Shown here: positions 1 through 13,969 of the stretch, one piece after another
How the letters are laid out: the number at the start of each line of letters is the position of its first letter
Numbering within the stretch: the stretch's first letter is position 1
Source of the DNA: Tachypleus tridentatus
Lineage: Eukaryota; Arthropoda; Merostomata; Xiphosura; Limulidae
NCBI RefSeq assembly: GCF_004210375.1
Contig: NC_134825.1
Location: 40,976,348-41,040,347 of the forward strand
Direction of reading: 5' to 3'
Length of the DNA stretch: 64,000 bases
Program-made: the position numbers and the translations under genes
Notes under the pieces: model-generated
Database searches by the model: none
What the model saw: only the letters and a program-made list of their open reading frames with translations
What the model was told of the DNA's origin: nothing

Positions 1-660
1 TTCAGACAGCATTTTGAAAGATGCCACATAAGAGGCTTGTAAATGAAAACATAGTTGTGGGGGATAACTTAGCAAAATGGATAGAAAACTGGCTGGATGG
101 AAGCTGTTACAAATGGAGTTCACTCAAGTTGGATTAATGTCACAAGAAGGTGCCTTAGGTTTCATTCTTAAGACCTTTGCTCTTTTTGATTTTGATTTAC
201 TTCAGTGGTATACATGAAAAAATGATCAATAAATTACTTACATTTGAAAATAGTATTAAGGTCTTGGGTGTTACCAGCTGTGAAGAGGATCCTGCTATTT
301 ATATCATTTAGTGAGATTGTGAAGGGATTTGATAGTTTCGATGCTTCATCTTTTTTTATACTTAATGCTGAGAATAGTAGGACTGGATGACACAAATAAA
401 GTTTGGCAGGGTAGGAGTCATCTTCAGCTAAGACAGTTTTATTTTTCTGACAGGATAGTTGGCCTTTGGAATTGATTGTTTTCAGATGTTGTGGAAGCAG
501 TAAATTTAAGTGAGTTTAAGAGAAAGCTTGATAAGTATGTGAATGATAAGGGATAGCTTTAAGTTTTTTAAAATTTATTTATTAATAATTTTATTTTGGT
601 TTAGAAGATGGGACAGACAGGTGGACTAATAGGTCCCATATTTCCCCAAAATGCTATGTT
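1..660 (+). mobile_element. CR1-like LINE, 3' part of reverse transcriptase ORF and tail (decayed)
   Basis: Translated piecewise on the plus strand, this stretch matches the end of a CR1-group non-LTR retrotransposon. The first 200 bases read like the RT region after the catalytic Asp (VNENIVVGDNLAKWIENWLD, as in '...LVNKL...GDNLVKWIENWL'). Around 430-550 comes the typical C-terminal block (FFSDRIVGLWN, then EAVNLSEFKRKLDKYVND) ending at a stop near 556. The palm region with the YADD box is not seen, so the copy is internally deleted as well as 5'-truncated by the window edge. Stops and frame changes are frequent. It most likely lies in an intron of the YAP gene that follows. Confidence 0.7.
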
Positions 661-1581
661 ATACTAATTTATCTACTTCTATAATTTCATAATATTCAAT
701 TTAGTGTTTCTTGAGAAGCTGTTTAGACACATATTGTGTGTGTGTTTCTTTAATGGTTGTTTTATTATTTCCAGGTCAGAATATAGCTTATTAATAATTT
801 TGAATAATAGATGTGAAAAAAATGTTAAACTTAAGATTATTTCAGTTTATAAATTTCACTATGGATAAAATCTAATAAAGAAGAACAGGTTTTTTTCTTC
901 CTGAATTTATGTTACATCAGCTTGTTTATGCATATACATTAATTCTGTAGTTAGTGTAGGTCATACAATTAAAAATATTTTTATGTATTAAGTGTTGAAT
1001 AATAAGTATTTATTTGGATGCTAAAACTGAACTGCTGTCACAATTTCCAAGAATTATTGATTACTGGCTGATATACCAGATCAATGCATCGGGAAAATGT
1101 AGAGGACCAGATTTGAATGCTAACTTTTATATAATGTTTGGGGGAGGGAGTCCTAAAGGTACATTTTATGTTTGGTAACAATTAGTCCATCAGCTCTCCA
1201 GTTACAAGTGGAAATGACATACAGGGAAGACATAGAAGCACTGGGAGCAATATGGAGGTTATGGAAGTCAATTAGGAATAGTGTAAATATTTTTTCATCT
1301 CATTGTTTCTTACTATAATATCCTTCTCATCTGTAGTGTTTTATGTAATCAGTAGGAGTTTGTTGGTTTATGTTAATTTTTTCTATTATTGGGATTTATC
1401 ATAAAAAAAGTGAAGCCATGTGACAAATCATCAACACAAATAGTTCCAGCTGGTTGTGAAATATGAAGATAAATTACACACCAATTTTATATACATACAA
1501 AGAAAACTTTAAGAAACTTCTATGTTATTAGAAAAAAGTAGAAATCATTGTGCATGTATACCCACTATTTCACAAATGTGG
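661..1581. other. AT-rich stretch, nothing recognised
   Basis: No exon, RNA gene or repeat family was recognised. It is probably intronic, because YAP exons on the same strand begin at 3997 and the missing first half of WW1 must lie further upstream. Confidence 0.5.
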
Positions 1582-1697
1582 TGTCCCCCGCTAGTACAGC
1601 TGTAAGTCTACGGACTTACAACACTAAAATCAGGGGTTTGATTCCCCTTGGTGGGCTTAGCAGATAGCCTCATGTGGCTTTGCTATAAGAACACACA
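1582..1697 (+). repeat. tRNA-derived SINE (family 2b) with 11-bp target duplication
   Basis: Starts with the CCCCCGCTAG head and carries box A- and box B-like segments (TTGATTCCCC). It continues through GGTGGGC and ends in a CA-rich tail. The flanks CACAAATGTGG at 1571-1581 and 1698-1708 are identical, which marks a target-site duplication from LINE-type retroposition. Confidence 0.85.
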
Positions 1698-1823
1698 CAC
1701 AAATGTGGAAGTACATTTTTCAGAATGGACATAATGGCAAAATAGAGAGTAAATATAAATATAAGCATAACCATTTTAAAATCATTGTATCATTTTTTCA
1801 CCATGATTCTCTTAAAGAGCATT

Positions 1824-1955
1824 CCCCACTGGTACAGCACTAAGTATACAGATTAACAATGCTCCAGGGCTTTTCTAGCCTTTCGATTCCCCCTTGTTGG
1901 ATTCAGCAGATTGCTCGATGTGGTTTTGCAATAAGAAAAACAAACACACACACTG
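1824..1955 (+). repeat. tRNA-derived SINE (family 2b), diverged
   Basis: Same family as the copy at 1582, from the CCCCACT head to the CAAACACACACACT tail, with extra bases in the middle. The flanks TTAAAGAGCA (1812-1821) and TTAAAGATCA (1956-1965) look like an aged target duplication with one mismatch. Confidence 0.75.
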
Positions 1956-2349
1956 TTAAAGATCACATAGAGACAGCAGAAATCTTAATTATCCAAATTA
2001 TTTGTAGTTTGCAGTGTTTTGTCTGTCTTGCTTTTACAAACGAAATATAAGCTTCATATGAAATGGATAATACTTTTACATCTATGTAATTTAATATGAT
2101 GTCATTTTCCATAGAATATTACATTTTTCATGCCTAATTAAGCAGATGATTTATCACAAGTACATTTCTAATTCATTTGATAATATAAGAGTTGCGTAAG
2201 ATAATAGAATTACATTTGTAATGCTTCATGGCTACATGGGTAGAAAATACTTGTTTCTATACTTCTAATGACAATCAACATTCAGTTATACTTTTGCATT
2301 TACAATGTAGTATCACTTATTTTCTGAGAAATTCAAGTTAGGTTTAAGT

Positions 2350-3880
2350 AACTGTTCTTCTTCAGCTTTTCCCTTTAGCAGGAGTTGCCATACTTTATGT
2401 GTGTTTTTCCTCCTATGATCCATCATTGCTTTTCATTGCCATGTTTTCTGCAGTTCCTTTCTTTTTCATATCTTATTTAATCCCATCTTTTCAATGCTTT
2501 ACTGGCCTTTCTTGTTTTCTCTTGAAGGCAGCTCTAATCCTCTCCTTATTGCTTGTTCTTTTCTTATGTGACTGAACCACCTAAATCTCGATTTTCTAGC
2601 CTTTTCCTCAATTCTGCAGAACTTTGTCATTTTCTTAAGTTTGTAATTAATTCTTTTCTCATTTGGTGACACTCTCAACAGCCAGCTCAGAGTTCTTCTT
2701 TCCATTCTTATCAACAAACCTTTTTCATTCTTTTTCAAAGTCTGTGTACTGGCTTTGTAGAGGGGAGCAGTGGTCTAATCATGATCTCCCACAAGGTTTC
2801 CTTTCAACAATCATTATTCAAGATGTTAACAACAGAAATGACCCTTGGTGTAGCCAAATATTTATTATAAACTTGTCTATTTCTCTGTATATTGTCTTCA
2901 CAAATGTTTTCACTCCGTCACAAGTGGCTCTCAACAGTCTTATTAACTTTTTGGGCACTCTTTTCTTTCAGAGACACTAGTATACCAATTTTCATGGCAC
3001 TCTGTCATGTGCTTCCTACAAACTTACTAAAGCATAATTTCATTCTTTTAGGTACTTTTCTTGCAACTGTCACAGTATAAAGATTATGTTTACTGTTCTT
3101 TTCTCAGCCTGAAACCCATACTGTATTTCTCAGTATCTATGACTTTCTTTGTTCTGATTTTTAGTCCCTTTCCTTTCACTAGATGCTACATCAGTTTTGT
3201 TCCTTTGTAGTTTTCACGCTTAAGAGCATCTCCTTTCTGCTTGTAGATGACTATCATTAGGCTCTCTCTTCCCTTCTGATTTTTTTTGACAGGGTCCATA
3301 CATACCCAGATTCATTATCTCCTAGTACCTTTACCATCTCAATGACAATCTATGATGGACCTTCAACTTTATCTGTCTTCATTTTCTGATTGCTTCTTTG
3401 ACTTTCACGCTACTGATGTCCAGTACTGGGCCTCTGGTGGTGGTGTATCCTCCAATTATTCTCCCTCATTTTTTGGTGCTAAATAGTTCTTCTTATTACA
3501 GTTTACATCTCAGTTTTATTGCCTTTTCATTCATCAAGAGCTTCCACTTTTGTCCTTAATTACTTTAGTCATTATAATGCCTCCTCAATTTCCATGTGCT
3601 TGCTATCCTATAAATACCATTTTCTCTCCTTCTAGCTTCTGCATGTTGTCATACCAATTTTTAACTGCCTCATTACTTGCAATTACAACTACTCTCTTCC
3701 CCCTCCCTTTTTTCTCTTTTTTTGTTACTTCATTTTTGAATAGCTATTCTTCATTATCTGCCATTATTTGAAGGCTTCTTTCTTTTCCTTGATGGTTAGC
3801 TGTATTTTTTCAGTTCACCATCATGCTTACTTCCTTTTGGGTCCATATCCTTTTGTTTTATGTAAATGTTTTATGCCTCT
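2350..3880 (-). mobile_element. RTE-like LINE, endonuclease/reverse transcriptase relic
   Basis: Read on the minus strand from about 3470 down to 2499, fragments line up in order with the RT ORF of RTE-type elements. These are IYKQKGDALKRENYKGTKLM (the 'IYKGKGD..ECGNYRGIKL' block), KYSMGFR (the 'MQFGFMPGR' block) and a C-terminal block ERRTLSWLLRVSPNEKR...SRFRWFSHIRKE. The last resembles the usual 'EMRMLRWM.GV...RLRWYGHV' tail. The 79-codon open stretch at 2499-2738 is this C-terminus. The copy has many stops and frame changes and no intact ORF. Its 5' limit is uncertain. It probably sits in an intron of the YAP gene. Confidence 0.75.
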
Positions 3881-3979
3881 TAGGTTTAATTAACATAATA
3901 TAAAAAATATTAAATTGTTTCTTTTTGTGTCATCTCTTGTACTTAAATATTATGTATTTTGTAAGAATAATATAAATAA

Positions 3980-6099
<2,120 letters not shown>

Positions 6100-6200
6100 C
6101 TCTACAGCTAGGAAGATTGCCATTAATGCAGAGTCCTCATCATGGTCTTCAACAACCAACTATGCCATCTTCACAACAATTAGGCCAGCAGCAACAACAG
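6100..6200 (+). CDS. yki/YAP1: Yorkie/YAP exon: linker with Gln run
   Basis: A 101-base exon between TTTATCAG (ends 6099) and the donor GTGAGA (6201). Its first two bases join the single A left by the 3997-4232 exon to form ACT (Thr), after which it reads LQLGRLPLMQSPHHGLQQPT and ends in GQQQQQ at phase 0. It encodes the low-complexity, Gln-rich stretch after WW2, a region that is poorly conserved in YAP proteins. Phase agreement on both sides and its place between WW2 and the coiled coil support the call. By sequence alone it would be hard to identify. Confidence 0.85.
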
Positions 6201-7187
6201 GTGAGATAACCAACCATTTGTGGGTAAGAGAAAAAATGCTCTATTGCACCACAACAGAATTTTAAGAACCTTCTTCATGGGAATACTTGTCTAAGTTATA
6301 AATGTTTCAAAATTTGTATTTCCACATTTCTTTGAACTAACTCTCTTCCCCTTTTTTTTTTTGTTTCTTTGAAAAAAAGTTTCATTGAAAACTGTTTCAA
6401 GAAGATACTTATGTTTATTAATTCATTAATTATTATAGACCAACTGAGCCACTGCCACTTTGAGTTAACAAGTAAAATAGAGGAGGAATCATTGTGTTTG
6501 CAAGCAAAGAACTGTATTAGAAGACATGCCTATTGATTTGTAGCTTTTATTATGCATACTAAGTCGCTGGGGTTCTGGTACCCTGGATGGAAGTTACGTA
6601 AATTCAAGATTAATGAAAGGTTATCTTAGGATATGAAAAGTTATATCCTTTATATACAGTTGAAAAAAACAAACAAACCCAAAATGCCTATAAAAACAGC
6701 AAAACACAAAATGTTACACCATAAGTTAACATGTATCTTCTCATGAACTCAACAAACCTTCATGCCAAATTTGAAGATTCATCAATGTGGTGAAGTAGAG
6801 ATAAAAAAACAAACAAACCCCAAAATTAATCATGAAAACTTCACGTGCAAAATTGAAAATTTGTATGTATTTCCTCATGGATCTAATGAACCTACATACT
6901 AATTTTGAAGATCCATCCACACCTGAAAAGTACCTACATTGACATACAGCAGACATTACTATTATATTTTTATAGATGGCGCCAGTGCATGAGATTGTGT
7001 GTGACATTTTGACATGACATAATATCTGCACCCTGAGATTGGAGAAAAATAAAGTTCTCTGTTACAGGAAATAGAGGTGAAATAGGAAAATTGTGATTTC
7101 TATTGCAAATCTACATGCAAACAGGATAAAAAATTTAGTGATTTCATATCACTATATAAACTATATGTATATTAATTTTCCAAATAG
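6201..7187 (+). other. YAP intron
   Basis: Non-coding. It contains an imperfect tandem duplication at 6662-6930, listed separately. Confidence 0.8.
6662..6930. repeat. Imperfect tandem duplication, about 140 bp per copy
   Basis: Two successive stretches share the same order of motifs: AAACAAACAAACCC, then CTCATGAACTCAACAAACCT or CTCATGGATCTAATGAACCT, then TTTGAAGATTCATC or TTTGAAGATCCATC. They start near 6662 and 6803. The copies are clearly diverged. The family is not known to me. Confidence 0.6.
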
Positions 7188-7388
7188 GTGCAGGCCAATT
7201 CAACAGGAACTCAGTCTCATGTTCAGAACAATGCAGTATCTGCTTCAATATCAGCTGCAGTGACCACTGTGACAGGATCAGTGAACAGTCAGCTGAATCT
7301 TCAACAGCAACAGCAAAAACAAAGACTTCACAGACTCCAGCTGGAACGAGAACGTCTCCGGCTTAGGCAGCAAGAAATACTCAGACAG
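7188..7388 (+). CDS. yki/YAP1: Yorkie/YAP exon: coiled coil
   Basis: A 201-base exon, phase 0 at both ends, between CAAATAG and the donor GTAAAC (7389). A second in-frame acceptor (CAG at 7191-7193) would trim two residues. The first part is Ser/Thr/Val/Asn-rich. The second part reads NLQQQQQKQRLHRLQLERER, then LRLRQQEILRQ, which matches the vertebrate YAP1 coiled coil ([24 protein letters not shown] in pieces). In YAP this segment precedes the C-terminal transactivation domain and PDZ-binding tail. No later YAP exon was found in the 1.3 kb before the gap or in the sequence up to 11955. Confidence 0.93.
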
Positions 7389-8720
7389 GTAAACATGGTT
7401 TTTAGTGTTATCAAAAGTAACACAATGGCCATTTATCCCTGCATAATACCCTTGAACTTGCATTCAGTTTATGGTCCAGTTGTATAATGAAATATAAAAT
7501 CCTAAAGCGTGAATTATGTAGAAATACATCTTTCAGAGAATAAGTTGGTAAGTTGATGCAGTCTTAAATATTACATAACCATGAAATTAACAACTATGGT
7601 TACTATGAGAAAACATCTGTGCCAGCTGATGTCATACAGTAGTAGCACTTGACTCTTGTTTTTAGGAAAAGTGTTTAAACAAATGGACTGATTATTTATT
7701 ACAAAGTTTGTCATTTAATTTTTATGCAGCTAGTAGACTTATAAATTGTGAACATTTAATTTCTTGATATTAAGTGAGTAAAGAGAAGGCAAAGGACAGT
7801 AATGATAAATAATTGGAATTTACATCATAATGCTGATAAATTGTAATTTGTTCTGTTTATTTGATGCTAACTTGTGTTACTATTTGGTGGTTGCTAAGTG
7901 CTTTTAACCATTGTTATAATATTTTACTATGAGTAACAAACTATTAATAAGTTACCATCTTGAAGAGTGGCAGAGAATTACAATGCAGACACCTGTGACC
8001 TTTTATTCACAAGAGTGGCCTTGTTCAGTTTTTCATTTCTTATGCATATGCAAACTGTACCTTGTAATTCAAAGTGTTCAATTTCCTTATGAAAATGTAC
8101 ATATATATAAAAAAAATCCCCTAGTTTTTTTTGTAGCTTTTGAAAGACGTAAGTGAAGTTTACCTCAGAGATGTAGCCAGAAAAATGGTGGTTGGGGTCA
8201 AACATCCATCTCAATACTGTAAAATAGTGAATAGTCCATTATCTTCTGATGTTTTTTTAAAGTAAACATTTTCATTTAACTTACATACATTTTTTTTGGG
8301 TAGAAGAAAAGAGTCATGTTGTTTAGAAAAGACCCTCTCGACAACACTAACTTTGTATTAAAGTTTACATTTGGCAGATTAAACAATGACATTGAGAATT
8401 TGTTGCTGTGCTGTATTTAGATTATACAACATTGAAATTTGGTGCAAACTTAGTATTGTGTTTACATACACACATAAATGTTTGATTGGTATTGCTTGAA
8501 ATTGTATAATCAAGTTTGTTTTAGTTTTATGTATTCATTTTTCAACATAAAATATACTTCTGAAGTAACACTTCATTAACCTGAATTTACTTTTAGAATA
8601 AAAGTATTCATTATTTTGAAAGATATCAATTACACAAAAGTAGCAAAGAGAATTGCTTTGGTTATTTACTGAACTGATAAGAGTCGGCTCTAAACGGGAG
8701 GTGAGATGTATTACATCAGG
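7389..8720. other. AT-rich stretch after the YAP coiled-coil exon
   Basis: Probably the next YAP intron. No exon for the C-terminal transactivation region, no SINE and no RNA gene was recognised before the gap. Confidence 0.5.
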
Positions 8721-9220
8721 NNNNNNNNNNNNNNNNNNNNNNNNNNNNNNNNNNNNNNNNNNNNNNNNNNNNNNNNNNNNNNNNNNNNNNNNNNNNNNNN
8801 NNNNNNNNNNNNNNNNNNNNNNNNNNNNNNNNNNNNNNNNNNNNNNNNNNNNNNNNNNNNNNNNNNNNNNNNNNNNNNNNNNNNNNNNNNNNNNNNNNNN
8901 NNNNNNNNNNNNNNNNNNNNNNNNNNNNNNNNNNNNNNNNNNNNNNNNNNNNNNNNNNNNNNNNNNNNNNNNNNNNNNNNNNNNNNNNNNNNNNNNNNNN
9001 NNNNNNNNNNNNNNNNNNNNNNNNNNNNNNNNNNNNNNNNNNNNNNNNNNNNNNNNNNNNNNNNNNNNNNNNNNNNNNNNNNNNNNNNNNNNNNNNNNNN
9101 NNNNNNNNNNNNNNNNNNNNNNNNNNNNNNNNNNNNNNNNNNNNNNNNNNNNNNNNNNNNNNNNNNNNNNNNNNNNNNNNNNNNNNNNNNNNNNNNNNNN
9201 NNNNNNNNNNNNNNNNNNNN
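8721..9220. other. Assembly gap, exactly 500 N
   Basis: The run of N has a round length, typical of a scaffold join of unknown true size. Open frames across it are meaningless. Confidence 0.99.
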
Positions 9221-9224
9221 CCTA

Positions 9225-9950
9225 GTTTCCACTCTATCTCATTTCCCTGTGTTTGAAGTAACACTAAATCTAAAATATCATTGTATTTAAGAGGAGAAAG
9301 CCACCTTGAACAGCTTTCAAAAATCCTTCATAATTTGACTCTAGTATTTCCCAGTCTGTGTGCTGGGAATTAAAATCACCTATAATTATAGCTTCAATAA
9401 CAGTTGGAATCTTAATTTCAATGTTAATTTTCTCAGTTTCATCAGTATGATCTTGTGGTTTTGTAACAAATGCCCACTAAAAAAGCACCCTTGGACACAT
9501 TTATGATGTTTTTTCTTTAAATGCCTTTATCCAACCTCCTGTACTTCCAAATTAGTTCTTCTGACCTACTCTTTTCCTACATCATCAGCCTGTACATCCA
9601 CAGCAAAAAAATCCATCATTGCTAGCCTGTTTTATTCTATCTCTCTCTGTCAGTTATGTTTTTTAACCCTTTCCTCAATAATCTAATTTTTTCTCTATTT
9701 TCCCTGCAGACTATCCTCTCCATGTATTGTTAAATAATCATTTATAACTATAACCATAAGTTTATCAATCACATCCTTATCTCCTTTTGTTTTCCTACCC
9801 ATCAATAGTTCCTTTTCTGCAAAGCTAAGGGCTAAAATGTGTTGCTTGATAGAACATGCTCATTACAGTTAAATTTAATACTGTTTCTAAATTCCTTGAA
9901 GTCATTGTTAGCTGATTTGTCCTTTACATACAAAGTTTAAGTTCCTCTTG
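9225..9950 (-). mobile_element. CR1-like LINE, endonuclease relic
   Basis: On the minus strand, from about 9420 down to 9285, the sequence reads EAIIIGDFNSQHTDWEILES followed by NYEGFLKAVQGG. This is the catalytic GDFN..DW block of the APE-type endonuclease of CR1/Jockey-group LINEs. Upstream fragments up to about 9600 also fit the endonuclease, with frame changes. There is no intact ORF. It could be the 5' counterpart of an element interrupted by the gap. Confidence 0.65.
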
Positions 9951-9956
9951 AAATGG

Positions 9957-10067
9957 TCCTCAGTGGCTCAGTAGTATGTCTGTAGACTATACTGCTAAAA
10001 ACAGGGTTTCAATACCCATCCATTGTGGATAGAGAACAGATAGACCTGTGTGCTTACTAAAACAACA
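9957..10067 (+). repeat. tRNA-derived SINE (family 2a)
   Basis: Begins TCCTCAGTGGCTCAGTAG and has the internal CTAAAAACAGGGTTTCAATA promoter-like block. It resembles the clearer family 2a copies at 61119 and 61462 and is strongly diverged toward the tail. Confidence 0.7.
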
Positions 10068-11954
10068 ATCTATGTGAAATACTGCTGCCTTTTCAACAAA
10101 TCTAGGAAAGACAAGAAAAGAAATTATAGTTTGAAAATTTATGTTAATAATTTTTAGATTCACAGAAATTAAATTATTGAATATGCTGATTTGTTTGTTG
10201 CTATGCAAGAGATTGTAGTGATTCTGCCCTTTCTTCGAGCTCATTGTGTTGGCTGGAATATTGGTCTTTTTATCAGCAGTAAAGACAGTATCATTGAATA
10301 AATATCTAATGATGTGATGCTGTGTAAGTTGTGTTGTTCTGTGTGTGTGTATATTGTGTATTACATTACATTAACTGATTAGTGTCTTGTTCTTCAAACC
10401 ATAATATATGCAAGTAGAAAAAAAACAAAGTTGGCACCAAATGCTACAAGATAATGCCTCCCCTTTAGTCAGCAATTCAAAGTTAATTACACCAACAGAT
10501 AGTCTTAGTAGTTTGTTTGGTAATAAAGAGAAAGGGTGGACAAATTTAGTGGCAATGGGAACATAACACAAGACATTCAAATCATCAAACCTGAAAACTT
10601 GAAGAAAAATTTAAAATCAGCTAGATAACAGATAATCAGTTATGTAACTCTGTGCTTAACAACAAATCTATCATCAATATTTTGATTATTTATATAGTTG
10701 CAGTAATTGAATATTCTAATTTCAGTTAACCAGTTAGTTTACTTGTGAATAATCATTGTTATAACTGCTGTAGTTATGTGTTTATTATTTTATAGTTCTG
10801 ATAATTATAGTGCTCTTCTTAAGAACATAATGTCTTTTGCTTGAATATTGTATGTCTCAGCTGCATTGAGGTGCCACTTTGAATGGTCTGACATTTCTGT
10901 TATCTATTAACATCTTAATTTACACTGTTGTTTATTCTGCCATAACCTTTTCCTTTTATAATGATTTTAATTTTGTTTTTTACTTTCTGCTGAAGTTATT
11001 AGCAAAGCATCAGATCTATACAACCAATAACTTTAGGCCTAATTGTCACATTTGAGGCATATGAGATGATTGTAAACATAATAGTTATGAAGTAGTGCAT
11101 TTTCTAATTTAAAGCATCAAGAAGTATAAAGATTAATTGTTGTCATCTTTTTTCGTGTACATTTCTTGTGTATGTGTATAAATTGCATTTGTATATCACT
11201 TGAAACCTATGCTTATTTTCTGTCATTCATTATTAGCTGTAGAAACATTAAAAAGTAAATTACGGAAGTTGCAGTAATTATTGAGGCTAATTTCATAGAT
11301 TATCATTGCAGATAAATATATGCTTTGCTTGTAAAGATTATTTAAACTCTATGCCTAACTGTTAGATTTTAGACACCTGTTCGAATTTGTATTGAGATGT
11401 AATGGTATTCCATTATTATTTACAAACCATGGAATAGCAAAGAAACAATGTTTCTTATATGTTTATGTTACTGAAGTGATTTCCTTTAATGTTATAAATA
11501 TTGTAGTTTTGCATTAGTATATATTTTAAGCATTGTGCACTTTTGCACTTGTATAAGTGCAAATGTACCATTGTACAATTATCTAATCAGAATTTTGGGT
11601 TTGTATGTGAGCAAAATTTATGAATGCATGAATTGTCTACATTATTCTTTTAAGAATGTAGATTTTAATTCTCCAGTGTCATTAAAGTGTGGTTATAATA
11701 AAATCTAAACAGATGTTTTAATTATTCTTTTGTTTCTGAAACCTGTCTGGGTTTACTTAATATGAAATTAAAATGCATCTGTTTAGTGTTAAAACTTTTT
11801 TTTTAAAGTAAAAATTTAAACAGTATATATTTAGTACTGCATTTCAAACCATTTATTACAATCAAGAAAAGGTAAATTTTGTTAGATGCAACATTAATAT
11901 AAAAATGTCTGTGATTTGTAATAACTTTTAAAGCCTTGTATAATTCATTTTCAG
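10068..11954. other. AT-rich stretch, no exon recognised
   Basis: Scanned for a DHHC cysteine-rich exon (expected upstream of the exon at 11955) and for YAP C-terminal exons. Neither is visible. It is probably intronic. Confidence 0.5.
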
Positions 11955-12364
11955 GAGCCATATATGGAGTCTCTTATCAATGGGATTATTGTTTACAGCA
12001 GCTTGGTGGGTTAAGATTTGGGTCTGTTCTTGTACTAATAGCACCACATTTTGCATGGGTATTTGGTGCAGTCTCATCTTTTGGATTCCTAGTTGCTGTT
12101 CTTCACACTTTAGGAATGGTTGTCTTTCTCATAACTAGTTATCTTCTTTTGATACAACTGCTTGTTATATTCTATGGACAAACACAGTATGAAAGGAAAC
12201 ATAATATAGAATCCTATAACCTTGGTTTCAAATGCAACTTATTGGATGTTCTTGGAACAAGATGGTACTTAGTCTGGCTTTTTCCTTGGATACCTTCAGC
12301 CCAGAGTGGTGATGGCCTACATTTTTCACATGTCAATGATTTGGAAAATGTGAAAAACATCTAG
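11955..12364 (+). CDS. ZDHHC24: ZDHHC24-like palmitoyltransferase, C-terminal exon
   Basis: Terminal exon of a DHHC-family S-acyltransferase, which attaches fatty acids to cysteines of target proteins at Golgi or ER membranes. The acceptor is TTTTCAG (ends 11954) and the stop is TAG at 12362. It encodes about 135 residues. Two hydrophobic segments (roughly PHFAWVFGAVSSFGFLVAVL and FLITSYLLLIQLLVIF) would be the last two membrane helices. After them comes GQTQYE, the position of the family's TTxE motif, and then YNLGF.CNLLDVLG, RWYLVWLFPW and SGDGLHF. The order GQTxxE / YxLG..NL..LG.RW.LVWL.P / GDG.F is that of human ZDHHC24, better than other DHHC enzymes I can recall. The catalytic DHHC exon is not seen upstream in the window. 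Confidence 0.85.
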
Positions 12365-12940
12365 CCTTCTTATAATTTTCTGATTGAAGAGTATATGAAC
12401 AATTATTAATCAAGGAACTGCAAAACAGTATTATGTTGTTGTACTTTTTTAATATAATTTATGGGTAGCTGCTATATTTTAATTAAAAGAAAAAAATGGT
12501 ATTTGTTATCCTAAAAGAAATATTGATTTCTCCAGTTTTCAAATTCATTATTCTGTTATTAAGTCTGTTCATTGGAGTTTCAATGAAATATGTAAGTTAA
12601 AGAATATTATGTAAGAAATGTTTTTGAATATAACATAAAAATAGAATGTGTATTAGTAATTGGGAACATTAAAATTTTGCCATACATTCTGGAACATTTT
12701 TTGACAACATTTTTTTTTATTAGAAATGCAAGTCCATGTATAAAGGATCATTATTTATTTATTGGTAATGTGTGTATGCAACTGTATAAACATACACTAT
12801 TAGAAGCAGTTGAGAGATAATCCATGTTTTTACATCCTGGCTATTACAAGACCCATTTGCTTGATAAATTGAAATAGAAACCCTGTAATCTGGATGTTAT
12901 TTTTTTTGTGTGAACAAGGATATCTTTCATAGTTTACATC
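12365..12940 (+). other. Probable 3' UTR of the ZDHHC24-like gene
   Basis: AT-rich sequence after the stop codon with no second gene. I see no canonical AATAAA; an ATTAAA occurs near 12480 and another near 12670, so the poly(A) site is uncertain. Confidence 0.45.
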
Positions 12941-13830
12941 CCACCCCAAAATGGTTGTCATCCATGCAGTAAAGCCTGTTGTCAAACCTGCAAATTCATA
13001 AAAAATTACTGACTCATTTTCTTACAAACACAATCAAAGAAATTTTAAAATATCTAAAGAAATAACTTATGAAACAAAAAACTCAATTTACCTTATACAG
13101 TGTAAATAATGCAATCATGTGGGACAAACACAAACAATTCTAAGAGAACATTTTAACAATCATAAATCTATTAACACTACAAAAGATCTTCCTGTTGCTC
13201 AATGCTTAAACTAACATGGTCACTCCATTAACGATGTTACTCTCAGTGGCATTAAAAAGAGGATTCAAAACTAAAGCATATAGAGAAATAAAAGAAGCCT
13301 ATTGGATTGCCAAGCTAAACACTGTTCAACCTTTCAGAATTAATCTAGATCCAGGAATCGATGATCTCCAGTTATTAGTTTCATCTCTGTCGGAAAAAGA
13401 AAAATTACTTTGTTCTTTGTTTTTTCATGAAATATCAAAGCTGGTTTTTGAAATTGATTATTATAAAATATCTTTTTCAATCACTCTACAGGTGTTATCT
13501 CTATTTTACTTAAACACCTATGCATATTTAAAAAAAAAGTACACATACATATAGCCATTTCAAAATTAAAATATCACTGACACCTTTTAACGCACACTAT
13601 TGCCGTTGGCTACTTTGCACCAGAAATGAGATGCTCACAACAGTACACAGAGAAATAAACAATTCCCAGAACACAGGATGACCCCCATGATGTCACTAAA
13701 CACCCTTTATATATGTCACTCATTCAATCATACTACTGCTCCCAGTTTGCCCCTGAAGAAGAAAGGTCCACCTTTCGAAAGAGCATGGGTTATAGGGTTT
13801 GTTTCATTTTTATCAAGACATTGCTCCACA
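12941..13830 (+). mobile_element. Penelope-like element, GIY-YIG end and 3' region (decayed)
   Basis: Around 13080-13390 the plus strand encodes pieces of the GIY-YIG endonuclease that ends Penelope-type retroelements. NSIYLIQC-like sequence comes first, then HVGQTQTILREHFNNHKSIN, DLPVAQC, NDVTLSGIKRGFKTKAYREI, and EAYWIAKLNTVQPF. The 112-codon open stretch at 13216-13554 is the tail of this domain, not a host gene. Near 13750 the GCCCCTGAAGAAGAAAGG / CCTTTCGAAAG block resembles the 3' untranslated end of such elements. The upstream RT is missing. Confidence 0.75.
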
Positions 13831-13969
13831 TGTTTTTAGAACATCATGAAAAGACACATTTGCTGTTATTAAATAATGTCAATTGTGCCAGTGAGTCCAT
13901 TTTTATGCAAAATGGGTGGCCAGTCATGTGACCTACCATGTATGTTTCAGTTGAGTATACAAGTGAAGG

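Noticed and set aside
8653-9290. Open frames of 170-190 codons across the N run
   Set aside because: They consist almost entirely of X from the assembly gap.
9595-9625. CATCATTGC as a trace of a DHHC exon for the ZDHHC24-like gene
   Set aside because: No surrounding Cys/His pattern in any frame; the region belongs to a LINE relic on the minus strand.
13216-13554. 112-codon open frame as a possible host gene
   Set aside because: Its first part is the end of a Penelope GIY-YIG domain, and the rest is low-complexity AT-rich extension.
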